The notes under the pieces: model-generated
What the model was told of the DNA's origin: nothing
Database searches by the model: none
Seen by the model: the letters and a program-made list of their open reading frames with translations, nothing else
Translations under genes and position numbers: made by a program
Assembly: GCA_023129805.1 (NCBI GenBank)
Contig: JAGMBK010000034.1
Coordinates: 1-14,726 of the forward strand
DNA length: 14,726 bases
Direction: 5' to 3'
DNA from: Candidatus Zixiibacteriota bacterium
Lineage (GTDB): Bacteria > Zixibacteria > MSB-5A5 > SM1-73
In this document: positions 1-6,998 of the stretch, piece by piece
How positions within the stretch are numbered: position 1 is the stretch's first letter
Layout of the letters: each line of letters starts with the position of its first letter

Positions 1-579
1 TTGTGGGAAAATCGGACTTCAGACTGGATCACAAACAGGATAAAAGAACAGGGCAAAAAAATCGAAAGAAATGCTGTCCAGATATTGCAGAATCTTGTGG
101 GAAATAATTTAGCCGATTTAGCCAAAGAGATCGACAAACTGGTGACCTATATTGGAGAAAGGGATAGGATAACCTCATCCGACGTGGAAGCTGTGGCGGG
201 TCTGTCCCGGACCCACACTGTTTTCCAGTTAATTGATTCCATCGGGGAGAGGGATTGCAGACGATCGCTTTTGATCTTAAGTAATCTGATTCTTTCCGAC
301 GAAAAACCGGGAGGAATAATCTTTTGGCTAACCGAACATTTAGAAAGGCTCATCCAAACCAAGGAGTTCCCTTCCGGCTCCGGTAGGTCTCTTGCGTCTT
401 TTCTTAAGGTTAAGCCATTTCTGGTGTCCAAATATCAGAAGCAGGCACAGAATTTCAGCATAGAGGAGCTGGAAAAAGGGTTGAACCATTTATATCAAAC
501 TGACGTTGATTTGAAGTCAAATCTCATGCCGGATAAGATCCTTCTGGAGCTTCTGGTATATAATCTGTGCCACCTGTGA
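1..579 (+). CDS. holA: DNA polymerase III delta subunit, C-terminal part (5' end outside window)
   Basis: The delta subunit is part of the clamp-loader complex that opens the beta sliding clamp and loads it on primed DNA. The 192 visible residues match the middle and C-terminal helical domains of HolA. They begin with a segment like WI..R.KE.G.KI, then the helix with NLVGNNLADLAKEIDKL and the YIG...IT..DVEAV linker. A collar-domain region follows (FQLIDSIGERD, then a long helix with WLTEHLERLI). The usual protein is about 330 residues, so roughly the first 140, with the AAA+-like domain, lie upstream of base 1. The in-frame TTG at base 1 is not taken as the start. The gene ends in TGA at 577-579 and is followed by a spacer with a strong inverted repeat. 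It is a housekeeping gene and is unlikely to be functionally tied to the sigma cassette downstream. The family call is from sequence pattern recognition only. Confidence 0.85.
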   Translation: MWENRTSDWITNRIKEQGKKIERNAVQILQNLVGNNLADLAKEIDKLVTYIGERDRITSSDVEAVAGLSRTHTVFQLIDSIGERDCRRSLLILSNLILSDEKPGGIIFWLTEHLERLIQTKEFPSGSGRSLASFLKVKPFLVSKYQKQAQNFSIEELEKGLNHLYQTDVDLKSNLMPDKILLELLVYNLCHL

Positions 580-600
580 AGCTGAAAATATTCTTTAGAG

Positions 601-647
601 GGACAGGGCTTGTCCTGAACCATCTGGTTCAGGACTCGTCCCTGTCC
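601..647. repeat. Large imperfect inverted repeat downstream of holA
   Basis: GGACAGGG (601-608) pairs with CCCTGTCC (640-647), and the inner arms GTCCTGAACC and GGTTCAGGAC pair around a 4-base loop. The whole folds as an 18-bp stem with a small internal bubble. There is no T tract, so it looks more like a REP-type dispersed palindrome than an intrinsic terminator, although it could help end holA transcription. Confidence 0.7.
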
Positions 648-667
648 TAACCTTAATGAGGACAGCC

Positions 668-686
668 ATCCCGCCAATGGCGGGAT
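668..686. repeat. Perfect short palindrome ATCCCGCC/GGCGGGAT
   Basis: Two 8-base arms are separated by AAT. The core CCCGCCAA-GGCGGG recurs at 5174-5192 and 5218-5254, so it belongs to a small dispersed palindrome family. Confidence 0.65.
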
Positions 687-716
687 CCCTACGGCTCAAA
701 GACTCCACCTCCCTAT

Positions 717-760
717 CCCCCTCTCCATTTCATGGCGAGGGGGAATAAAAGGGGGAGAGG
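717..760. repeat. Imperfect inverted repeat, pyrimidine-rich then purine-rich
   Basis: CCTCTCC near 720-726 pairs with GGAGAGG at 754-760, with extra C and G runs on either side. The style (CCCCTCTCC...AGGGGGA...GGGGGAGAGG) resembles a common environmental-genome repeat. A degenerate relative may sit near 5275-5310. Confidence 0.4.
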
Positions 761-817
761 TAAAAATTTCGGGAATAATTTTTAAGTTAATCTGTATTCT
801 ATCAGGTGGTAGTGTAG

Positions 818-1405
818 ATGAATAAAGGTGAGGGGCAAGCGCCTTTCAACCAACAAACCGATGATGAGCTGATTGTAAAAGCTCAGAAAGGTGATCTAAC
901 TTCTTTTGATCTTTTGGTGAAACGTTATCAGAAGAAGATTTATTTTTTGGCTTATCGCATGGTCAAAAATCACGATACCGCAGATGATGTAGCTCAGGAG
1001 ACTTTCATCAATGCCTATTTTGCCATCAAATCGTTTAAAATCGGTTACAGTTTTTATACCTGGCTATACCGGATATGTATGAATTTAAGCATAAATTTCC
1101 TGAAGCGTCAGAAGTTTGTAATTCCGGAAAGCCAATTTGAAGAGGAGGCAAGTCCATTGGAGAGGGAGACGACCGGGGTGGATCCTTCAAATCATTTAGC
1201 CTTAAAGGAGCTAGAGAATAGGATAGAAAAGGCTATGGATTCGCTCCCGCCAAAATACAAGGCTGTGTTGGTATTAAGGATATATGAGGACTTAAGTTAC
1301 GAGGAGATTGCCAAAACTCTGAAAGTATCTATAGGAACGGTGATGTCCCGGCTCTTCAGAGCCAGGGAAAAGATGCAGGATGAATTGAAAGAATATAAGG
1401 AGTGA
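818..1405 (+). CDS. ECF-family RNA polymerase sigma factor
   Basis: This 195-residue protein has the two-domain layout of extracytoplasmic-function (group IV) sigma factors. Region 2 spans about residues 30-98 and contains the -10 recognition core with DDVAQETFINAY and FYTWLYRICMNLSINFLKR. An acidic linker follows, then region 4 at about 139-189 with the helix-turn-helix SYEEIAKTLKVSIGTVMSRL that reads the -35 element. The ATG at 818 is preceded by a modest AGGTGG ribosome site. The stop TGA at 1403-1405 overlaps the GTG start of the next gene (GTGA), as expected for a sigma/anti-sigma pair. It would direct RNA polymerase to envelope-stress-type promoters when the anti-sigma factor releases it. 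The family is certain, but the subgroup and regulon cannot be given from this window. No convincing autoregulated promoter was identified upstream. Confidence 0.93.
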   Translation: MNKGEGQAPFNQQTDDELIVKAQKGDLTSFDLLVKRYQKKIYFLAYRMVKNHDTADDVAQETFINAYFAIKSFKIGYSFYTWLYRICMNLSINFLKRQKFVIPESQFEEEASPLERETTGVDPSNHLALKELENRIEKAMDSLPPKYKAVLVLRIYEDLSYEEIAKTLKVSIGTVMSRLFRAREKMQDELKEYKE

Positions 1406-2616
1406 GCAAGTTGAGTTGCGAAAAGTTTGATAAGCTGATTTACCTTTTTCTGGATGGGAGATTGGATCAAGGCAAGGAAAAGGAACTAAAAGAGCATCTT
1501 TCTGAATGCGAAAGATGCACCAAGAAATTAGCGCTTTTAGAATTAGTGGAAGGAAGGGCGAAAAAAATTAAGACAAAAGAGCCGCCACAAGAATACTGGG
1601 ACAGCTTCTCCAGTCGGGTAAGGGAGACAATCCTTGCCCGAAAAGAAATATCGCCTGTGGTTGGTTTGAAGAAAGCTTTGGAGAGTATCTTTTCTTTCTC
1701 TCCTTTGAAGATAAAGGTCGCTGCCGGTCTGGTATCGGTGGTGCTGGTCTTTATCATCGGAAAACTATATGTGGATTATCGGGGTCAGGAGATACTTCCC
1801 TCCAAAACGGTTATTCAAACTGAAGAGCAACCACAGCTTGATATCATGGAGATGGAAAAGAAGGAAGGATTTCCAGTAGAAGAAGGTAGAAGGAAAATAG
1901 GATTAATCTCTGAAAAGTCTGAGAGGGAGAGAAAAGCAGTTTCCAAAGTGACAGCAGAGGGTGAAAAGGAAGCTTTGTTAAGAAAAGAGAAAATCCCCAC
2001 TCACGCGGAGGTGGCGGAAGAGAAACCAGTCCCTGCTTATGCCTCCGACCTGGAGCCCCAAACTCTCATAGAAACTGAAGCACCGACAGAACAGCAGCTT
2101 ATACCTCCTGAATCAAAGCCCACAGGAGCAGGTATAGAGGAAAGGACTGAAGAGAAACTGGTGGTAAAAATGGCTGCTCCCGAAGGGAAAGCCGAAAAAG
2201 CTGAAGAAGTTCCCCAGAAAGGAGAAGTTGAACAACTGGTAACCAAAGACATTAGCCTTCCTCCCCCAACAACAGGCTTCCGACCCTATTCGGCTATGGA
2301 TCATTACGTGGTGAATGAAAAGGTAATCCCCAAGATAGAAGAAGATGACACACTCAAGCAAGTCGGTGAATTGAGAAGAGTAATACAAGTGTGGAAAGCA
2401 TACATTGAAGAAAATCCCACCGACTCTTTGACCAAACAGGGCTATCTGCAGGTGGCGACCGCTTACTATCTTCTGGCTAAGCTCAGCCCAGATACCACAG
2501 TCATTTCTGAAGGTTCAAAACTGTTAGAAGAGTACCTTGACCAGATTAAAGATCCAATGGTTAAGGACAATTTGATCGACAGACTAAAAAAAATAAAGGC
2601 ATTGAGGCAAAGATGA
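1402..2616 (+). CDS. Membrane-anchored zinc-finger anti-sigma factor with long extracytoplasmic part
   Basis: The 404-residue product starts at GTG 1402, overlapping the sigma gene by 4 bases, which implies translational coupling. The N-terminus is a zf-HC2 anti-sigma domain: C6, then H32-x3-C36-x2-C39, the zinc-binding pattern that holds ECF sigma factors inactive. One transmembrane helix lies at about residues 105-124. The next 160 or so residues are a low-complexity Glu/Lys/Pro linker outside the membrane. The last 90 or so are helical and TPR-like (RRVIQVWKAYIEENP, LQVATAYYLLAKL, LLEEYLDQI). Simple RsiW- or RseA-like anti-sigmas are often about half this length, so the added extracytoplasmic region is notable and may be the sensor. 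Its signal and any protease that cleaves it are unknown. The VIT/VWA gene 101 bases downstream is a plausible partner or target. Confidence 0.88.
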   Translation: MSKLSCEKFDKLIYLFLDGRLDQGKEKELKEHLSECERCTKKLALLELVEGRAKKIKTKEPPQEYWDSFSSRVRETILARKEISPVVGLKKALESIFSFSPLKIKVAAGLVSVVLVFIIGKLYVDYRGQEILPSKTVIQTEEQPQLDIMEMEKKEGFPVEEGRRKIGLISEKSERERKAVSKVTAEGEKEALLRKEKIPTHAEVAEEKPVPAYASDLEPQTLIETEAPTEQQLIPPESKPTGAGIEERTEEKLVVKMAAPEGKAEKAEEVPQKGEVEQLVTKDISLPPPTTGFRPYSAMDHYVVNEKVIPKIEEDDTLKQVGELRRVIQVWKAYIEENPTDSLTKQGYLQVATAYYLLAKLSPDTTVISEGSKLLEEYLDQIKDPMVKDNLIDRLKKIKALRQR

Positions 2617-2666
2617 AAATTTTTGAGGAATATTTCTTTTCATAGCTTGTATAAGAAATAGCATTG

Positions 2667-2693
2667 AACTTTTGAACGTTTAAACTTTTGAAC
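2667..2693 (+). repeat. Short direct repeat AACTTTTGAAC in the gap before the VIT/VWA gene
   Basis: The 11-base unit occurs at 2667-2677 and 2683-2693, a spacing of 16 bases, separated by GTTTA. With the GTTTAAAC centre the region is also partly self-complementary. No terminator is visible in the 101-base gap, so the downstream gene may be co-transcribed with the sigma pair. Confidence 0.5.
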
Positions 2694-2717
2694 TCTTCTT
2701 TTTAAAGGAGGTCGGTC

Positions 2718-4889
2718 ATGAAAAGAATATTTGGAACAGGCTTGATTCTGGTGATCTTCCTCAGTGCAATTGCCTGGGCTGACGGTTTCATCATTCCTAT
2801 GCCTCCGCGTCCTGGCAAGCCCTTTCCCCCTGATCTGTCCATAAAATATCATCATGTGGACATAAAGATTGACAATCAGGTTGCCCAGACTGCGGTGGAT
2901 CAGGTTTTCATAAACAACTATCATCGGGACATCGAGGGGACCTACATCTTCCCCATACCAGAAGATGCTTCCATCTCCAAGTTTTCTATGTTTATAGGGG
3001 GCGAGGAGATCAAAGGTAGAATCTTGGACAAAGACGAAGCCCGGAAAATATACCTGGATATCGTTCGCAGAAAAAAGGATCCGGCTCTTCTGGAATATTT
3101 CAAGGATGGAATGTTTAAGGCTTCGGTCTATCCTATTCCCGCCCACGGCGAGACCCGAATCAAACTCTATTATTCAGAGGTTCTGAAGCTCTCTGGAGGA
3201 ATATGCGGCTATCATTATACCTTGAACACTGAGAAGTTCTCCAAGGATCCTTTGCAGAGCGTGAAACTCACCGTCGAGATAAATTCAAAAAAGCCCATAA
3301 AAAGCATCTATTCTCCTTCGCATAATGTTAGAATCGAAAAGCAGGACGATCACCATGCCAAAATAACCTACGTGGAGGAGAACACTCGCCCGGACAAGGA
3401 TTTCTTTCTCTATTATACCATTTCGGAGAAGGATATCGGCTTCAATCTCCTCCCTTATGAAGATGAAGAGCATCTGGGTTATTTTTTAGCCATGATCTCC
3501 CCCCAGGTGGAGGTTCCCGCGGACAAGACCTCCAGCAAGAACATAATCTTCATTCTCGACACCTCAGGAAGCATGAAAGGAGAGAAGATAAGACAAGCCA
3601 AGGGAGCCCTTTCTTTTTGCTTAAACAGCTTGAATGAGGGGGATCGGTTCAACGTAATCGATTTTGATGATCAGATCAGAAGCTTCAAGACCGGTTTGGT
3701 TCGAGCAGAGCAGGAGAATATCTCGGAAGCTCTCTCCTTTGTGGACAGGTGTGAGGCAGACGGAGGGACCAACATAAATGAAGCACTTTTGACTGGTCTC
3801 CGGCAGATCGAGGACAGAGGGGAGGCGTCCTTCATTATTTTCTTGACCGATGGTCTGCCTACGGTGGGGCAGACGAATATCAACACCGTTCTCAAGAACG
3901 TGAAAGAAGCAAACCGATCCTCAACCAGGATATTTGTATTCGGGGTGGGCTATGACGTCAACACCCGTCTTCTGGACCGGCTGGCTCAGGATAATCATGC
4001 TACCTCCGATTACGTTCGTCCATCCGAGGATATTGAGGTAAAGGTCTCCAGCTTCTATAAAAAGGTTTCCCACCCTATTCTGACAGGTATAGAGCTTTCA
4101 TTTGGCAATGTGGAAGTTTATGATCTCTATCCCAAAGAGCTTCCGGACATCTTTAAGGGCTCTCAACTTCTGGTGTTGGGTAAATACAAGAATGGGGGAC
4201 ATGCCAGAGTGACGCTAACCGGTTCTACTCAGGGCGACACCCGCAAATTCAACTATGAGGTTAACTTTTCATCGGATGATCGAAACGATTTCATCCCCCG
4301 GCTCTGGGCAACCAGAAGGATCGGATATTTGATCGATCAATTAAGACTTCATGGTCATAATAAGGAATTGGTGGAGGAGGTGGTTAGACTCTCCAAGAAA
4401 TATGGGATCATCACCGAGTACACCTCCTTTCTGGTGGATGCAGACTACAGATTGGTTGCACATGAACTGGCACCTCAAGCCGAAAGGGGTTTCATGGAAT
4501 CGGCCAGGGACGTGGTGGGTGCAGGAGCAGTGAACCGAGCCAAAGCTACCAAGAAATATGCTCAGGCTTTGCAGGCTCCTCAAGGCTATCTGGATGCGGA
4601 AGGAAGAGAGCAGAGGATAGCCAAGGTGGTTCAGATCGGCAACAGGGCGTTTTTCAACAAAAATGGGCTGTGGGTGGATACAGAATTCGAGGGCAAAATC
4701 GAGGCGACAAAGGTGAAAAGGTTTTCAGAAGCGTATTTCAAGCTCTTGAGTAAGGTCCCCCAAGTGGGGAGATTCCTTGCTCTGGGAGATGAAGTAATCT
4801 TCCTTCTTCATGGCAAAGCCATCCACGTCTCCGATGAGGGGAAGACCGACTTCACCCCATCCGAGTTGAAATCGCTTCTGTCCTGGTAA
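2718..4889 (+). CDS. Exported VIT and von Willebrand factor A domain protein
   Basis: This 723-residue protein starts at ATG 2718 behind a very strong ribosome site (AAAGGAGGT, 2704-2712). A signal peptide ends near residue 21 (AIAWA-DG). Residues about 38-165 form a VIT domain, with the hallmark pattern of T..DQVF.N.....EGTYIFPIPEDA followed by I.GRI.DK.EAR..Y. The VWA domain spans about 274-450 with a full MIDAS metal site: D281-x-S283-x-S285, T351 and D378. Beyond it are a beta-rich segment, a helix (LVEEVVRLSKKYGI..EYTSFL) typical of bacterial VIT/VWA proteins, and a C-terminal region with FNKNGLWVD and FLALGDEVIFLL. No second transmembrane anchor or sorting tail is seen, so it is periplasmic or released. 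Its likely role is metal-dependent protein binding. Its position after the sigma/anti-sigma pair suggests a place in the same envelope response (inference). Confidence 0.9.
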   Translation: MKRIFGTGLILVIFLSAIAWADGFIIPMPPRPGKPFPPDLSIKYHHVDIKIDNQVAQTAVDQVFINNYHRDIEGTYIFPIPEDASISKFSMFIGGEEIKGRILDKDEARKIYLDIVRRKKDPALLEYFKDGMFKASVYPIPAHGETRIKLYYSEVLKLSGGICGYHYTLNTEKFSKDPLQSVKLTVEINSKKPIKSIYSPSHNVRIEKQDDHHAKITYVEENTRPDKDFFLYYTISEKDIGFNLLPYEDEEHLGYFLAMISPQVEVPADKTSSKNIIFILDTSGSMKGEKIRQAKGALSFCLNSLNEGDRFNVIDFDDQIRSFKTGLVRAEQENISEALSFVDRCEADGGTNINEALLTGLRQIEDRGEASFIIFLTDGLPTVGQTNINTVLKNVKEANRSSTRIFVFGVGYDVNTRLLDRLAQDNHATSDYVRPSEDIEVKVSSFYKKVSHPILTGIELSFGNVEVYDLYPKELPDIFKGSQLLVLGKYKNGGHARVTLTGSTQGDTRKFNYEVNFSSDDRNDFIPRLWATRRIGYLIDQLRLHGHNKELVEEVVRLSKKYGIITEYTSFLVDADYRLVAHELAPQAERGFMESARDVVGAGAVNRAKATKKYAQALQAPQGYLDAEGREQRIAKVVQIGNRAFFNKNGLWVDTEFEGKIEATKVKRFSEAYFKLLSKVPQVGRFLALGDEVIFLLHGKAIHVSDEGKTDFTPSELKSLLSW

Positions 4890-4901
4890 CAACCATGTAA
4901 A

Positions 4902-4965
4902 TGTAGGGGTGGGGCTTTAGCTCCACCCATGAAGTGCGGGGCGAACCTAAAGGTTCGCCCCTACA
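4902..4965. repeat. Nested inverted repeat just after the VIT/VWA gene
   Basis: Outer arms TGTAGGGG (4902-4909) and CCCCTACA (4958-4965) enclose two internal hairpins. One is GGTGGGGC/GCTCCACC with one mismatch. The other is the perfect GGGGCGAACCT/AGGTTCGCCCC at 4938-4961. The fold has alternative pairings, like a REP or BIME element. It could protect the 3' end of the upstream mRNA. There is no U tract. Confidence 0.7.
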
Positions 4966-5039
4966 CCTTTCTCCAAACCGGGCTGACTCGTTCCCTTCGA
5001 CACTGAGTCTAAGGAGGGAGCGCTGAACGAAACCACTCT

Positions 5040-5078
5040 GTCGAATAGGTCTTCGACCATATTCGACCTACAACATCT
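5040..5078. repeat. Dispersed palindromic repeat, copy 1
   Basis: The element runs from GTCGAATAGGTC through TTCGACCATATTCGAC to CTACAACATCT. It is a near-palindrome, GTCGAATAGGTC pairing with GACC(A)TATTCGAC, and has a strongly conserved flank. Copy 2 (5323-5361) differs from it at one base. Copy 3 (6707-6759) carries an extended loop. Confidence 0.8.
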
Positions 5079-5093
5079 ATATAGTCTTTGAGA

Positions 5094-5126
5094 ACGGACG
5101 GGTGTTAATTGCCCCTCCGTTTTTTT
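5094..5126 (+). terminator. Rho-independent terminator, plus strand
   Basis: ACGGA(C)GGG pairs with CCC(C)TCCGT around a 9-base loop, with one C-C mismatch, followed by seven T residues (5120-5126). It lies about 205 bases beyond the VIT/VWA stop and is the first stem with a U tract on that strand, so it is the best candidate end of the sigma/anti-sigma/VIT transcript. Confidence 0.65.
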
Positions 5127-5173
5127 ACTCCTGAGGCATGTTTAAGCGCATAGCAGAGGTTTTATGTCTTTGT

Positions 5174-5192
5174 GCCCCGCCAAAGGCGGGGC
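5174..5192. repeat. Perfect palindrome GCCCCGCC/GGCGGGGC
   Basis: Eight-base arms flank an AAA loop. It has the same CCCGCCAA-GGCGGG core as the palindrome at 668-686. There is no T tract on either side. Confidence 0.65.
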
Positions 5193-5217
5193 TACGCGAA
5201 AGGAAAAACAGATGTAG

Positions 5218-5254
5218 GTCCGAAATGTCCCGCCAACGGGCGGGACTTTCGGAC
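5218..5254. repeat. Long palindrome with CCCGCC core
   Basis: GTCCGAAA-(T)-GTCCCGCC pairs with GGCGGGAC-TTTCGGAC. This is 16 bp of stem with a single bulged T and a 4-base loop, the third and longest member of the CCCGCC palindrome family in the window. Confidence 0.7.
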
Positions 5255-5322
5255 AATTACCTTTTTGAAACCTTACCCTAACCTTCCCCTTAAAAAGGAG
5301 AGGGAAGCAAAGCAGCAAATAA

Positions 5323-5420
5323 GTCGAATAGGTCTCCGACCATATTCGACCTACAACATCTGATCATGGAACTTCCTTCGACCCTTGGACAAGCTCAGGA
5401 CAAAGAAAGGTTTCCGCTAC
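5323..5420. repeat. Composite dispersed repeat, copy 2
   Basis: The first half (5323-5361) nearly repeats copy 1. After TGATCATGGAA comes a second palindromic module, GGAAC-TTCCTTCG...GCTCAGGACAAAGAAAGGTTTCCGCTAC. The same order of modules appears in copy 3 (6707-6810), downstream of the paralogous gene. Confidence 0.75.
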
Positions 5421-5446
5421 ATCTGCAATTACAAAAATGCACTAAT

Positions 5447-5475
5447 AAAAAAGGCAGGAGATAAAATCTCCTGCC
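5447..5475 (-). terminator. Rho-independent terminator of the 5588-6616 gene
   Basis: The perfect 10-bp stem GGCAGGAGAT/ATCTCCTGCC has a 3-base loop (5463-5465). On the minus strand it is followed by six T residues (complement of 5447-5452). It lies about 112 bases after the stop codon and has a degenerate homologue at 6843-6873. Confidence 0.85.
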
Positions 5476-5484
5476 CTCTCTTTC

Positions 5485-5585
5485 ATCCGCTTAATCCGTT
5501 GGCCGTCCTATCCGCTTAATCCGCTTAATCCGTTGACCGTCTTATCCGTTTAATCCGCTCGATCCGTTATCCGCTTAATCCGTTG
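5485..5585 (-). repeat. Tandem ATCCGYTTA-type array in the 3' untranslated region
   Basis: About ten copies of a 7-10 base unit (ATCCGCTTA, ATCCGTTTA, ATCCGTTG and similar) are interspersed with GACCGTC or GGCCGTCC. The array lies exactly between the stop codon of the 5588-6616 gene and its terminator, so it is transcribed as repeated CGGATTAAR units. It is too short and irregular for CRISPR. Confidence 0.75.
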
Positions 5586-5587
5586 AC

Positions 5588-6616
5588 CTATTTGAGCAGC
5601 ACCATCTTCTTCATACCTGAGAAGTCACCTGCCTGCACTCGGTAAAAGTAGATGCCACTTGAGACCGATCTCCCCTTCTCATCCTCACCATCCCACTCCG
5701 CCATATACACGCCGGGGTTCATCTCCTCATCCAGCAGAGTTCTCACCTTCTGTCCTATGATATTGAAGATCTCAATCTTTACGTGAACAGATTTGGAGAG
5801 GCTGAGCTGGAAACTTGTGGTGGGGTTAAAAGGATTGGGATAGTTCTGGGAGAGGGAGAATTCAGAAGGTCTGCCCTCCTCAGAACTATGAATTTCTCTG
5901 ACATCTGCTGGTTTGTGAAGATTGAAACATACTTCATAAGAAGTCTCGTGCGGACTCCCCAGCCTGGGGATCTTTAAAAAACCATGCCCCCCCACTTCGG
6001 AAATAGCCCAAGCCAGACGGCTCTGGGGTGGCCACAGGCAGGTATCTATACAAATCTGCATGGAATCTTCCACCTTGAAGGTCATGGTCGCAAGCAGGAC
6101 TCTGCTCCCCTCCCACCAAGATTGACCCTGCGATACGGAAATCATGGATAGCCAGAAGTGGGAAGTGTCATCTAAATTCAGAATAAAGGTGTCCCACTCC
6201 AGGTCCTCCTCCGGCTCGGATAGCGACATCATCCGGTTGAACATGGTATCGCCGGGAGATATTTCCAGATGACGGAAGATGCTTCTCTCAAGCCCGGAGA
6301 AGGGCACCAATTTAGTGTTATTCCAATGAGCACTCACGCTGCAATACTTGGACGGATTGCTGTGAGTGTAGCACAAAGGAATAGTGAAGCCGATAATTGA
6401 ATCACTACTGTCAACCACATCGCACGTAACATAGATGGGAACCCGAACGAAATATGGGGGGTCACCCTGCAGAAGAGTATCATCTGGCCAGGGTTCCACA
6501 TACATGGTGTCACACTCGCCACGATCATTTGGATCTTCAGGACAATAGCCTCGGGCAGTAATGTTCCCAAGCACAAGGAAAATCACAATGGTTAAAAGTG
6601 GAACGTTCTTTTTCAT
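5588..6616 (-). CDS. Exported protein with Por/T9SS-type C-terminal sorting tail (paralogue A)
   Basis: The 342-residue protein has an AAAGGAGCC ribosome site at 6622-6630 and a signal peptide (about residues 1-22). The mature N-terminus carries an ED-x-ND-x-G-x-CD-x-MYV motif. The middle domain, with VRVPIYVTxDVVD, IxGFxIPLCY and later LLATMTFKVEDS, is beta-rich and recalls the cohesin/carbohydrate-module style of exported FCB proteins. This fold is inferred, not proven. The C-terminal 85 or so residues are a FlgD-like/T9SS type A module: FSLSQNYPNPFNPTTSF, an IxGQKVRTLLDEEMNPGVY segment, SSGIYFYRVQAGDFS and a final KMVLLK. It is thus expected at the cell surface or released through the type IX system. 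It closely resembles the neighbour at 7002-8075 but lacks a segment of about 15 residues. Its biological function is unknown. Confidence 0.88.
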   Translation of the reverse strand: MKKNVPLLTIVIFLVLGNITARGYCPEDPNDRGECDTMYVEPWPDDTLLQGDPPYFVRVPIYVTCDVVDSSDSIIGFTIPLCYTHSNPSKYCSVSAHWNNTKLVPFSGLERSIFRHLEISPGDTMFNRMMSLSEPEEDLEWDTFILNLDDTSHFWLSMISVSQGQSWWEGSRVLLATMTFKVEDSMQICIDTCLWPPQSRLAWAISEVGGHGFLKIPRLGSPHETSYEVCFNLHKPADVREIHSSEEGRPSEFSLSQNYPNPFNPTTSFQLSLSKSVHVKIEIFNIIGQKVRTLLDEEMNPGVYMAEWDGEDEKGRSVSSGIYFYRVQAGDFSGMKKMVLLK

Positions 6617-6644
6617 CCCACGGCTCCTTTAGTTTAAAGTTCCA

Positions 6645-6672
6645 CTATTAACATACGAAATAGATTAGTCAA
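6645..6672 (-). promoter_or_regulatory. Possible promoter of the 5588-6616 gene
   Basis: On the minus strand TTGACT (6667-6672) is followed after 16 bases by TAATAG (6645-6650). The predicted start is about 20 bases before the ATG, leaving a short leader with the ribosome site. The -10 match is weak (3 of 6). Confidence 0.4.
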
Positions 6673-6706
6673 TTTACAAGACAGATGCTCTTCTCCAAGC
6701 CATCTT

Positions 6707-6810
6707 GTCGAATAGGTCTTCGACCCATGGCTGGCAGGCACATTCGACCTACAATATCTGATTGTGGAAACCTTCCTTCGAGAACCTCAGGACGAGGAAG
6801 GTTTCCGCTA
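6707..6810. repeat. Composite dispersed repeat, copy 3
   Basis: It starts GTCGAATAGGTCTTCGACC, then has a CATGGCTGGCAGGCA insert before ATTCGACCTACAA. The second module is a perfect 12-bp inverted repeat, GGAAACCTTCCT (6766-6777) with AGGAAGGTTTCC (6795-6806), followed by GCTAC as in copy 2. Copy 2 has a decayed left arm here. Confidence 0.75.
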
Positions 6811-6842
6811 CTTTAACAAAGATAGTCTCTCAGCCTGAAGAT

Positions 6843-6873
6843 AAACAAAAGAGCAGAAGATTTTATCTCCTGC
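6843..6873 (-). terminator. Probable terminator of the 7002-8075 gene
   Basis: The 9-bp stem GCAGAAGAT/ATCTCCTGC includes one pair that is a G-U wobble in the minus-strand RNA. It is followed on the minus strand by CTCTTTTGTTTAT. It is clearly homologous to the stronger terminator at 5447-5475. Confidence 0.65.
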
Positions 6874-6883
6874 CCTCTGTTTC

Positions 6884-6998
6884 ATCCGTTTTATCCGTTC
6901 AATCCGTTTAATCTGCTTAGTCCATTATCCGCTTTTGATCCGTTCAATCCGTTTAATCTGCTTAGTCCATTATCCGCTTTTGATCCGTTCAATCCGTT
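6884..6998 (-). repeat. Tandem array with two perfect 45-base units in the 3' untranslated region
   Basis: Units at 6893-6937 and 6938-6982 are identical over 45 bases, and a third begins at 6983 and is cut off after about 15. Each unit is built of ATCCGTTCA, ATCCGTTTA, ATCTGCTTA, GTCCATT and ATCCGCTTTTG. The array lies between the stop codon of the 7002-8075 gene and its terminator, as in the 5485-5585 array. Confidence 0.85.

Larger units (their letters stand above)
4890..5587. other. Convergent intergenic region rich in palindromes and dispersed repeats
   Basis: No believable gene was found in these 698 bases. They lie between the plus-strand and minus-strand gene blocks. They hold a nested hairpin, two copies of a composite dispersed repeat, a plus-strand and a minus-strand terminator, two GC-rich palindromes and a short tandem array, each listed separately. 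The small open frames here run straight through palindromes and have no ribosome site. Confidence 0.7.

Noticed and set aside
771..810. Autoregulated ECF promoter before the sigma gene (GGGAATAA ... TCTAT)
   Set aside because: The -35-like and -10-like parts do not match a known ECF pair at a sure spacing, and the start would fall on the ribosome site.
5040..6810. Insertion sequence or integron attachment sites at the composite repeats
   Set aside because: No transposase or integrase, no target duplications and no attC-like R/L boxes were seen. A dispersed palindrome family is simpler.
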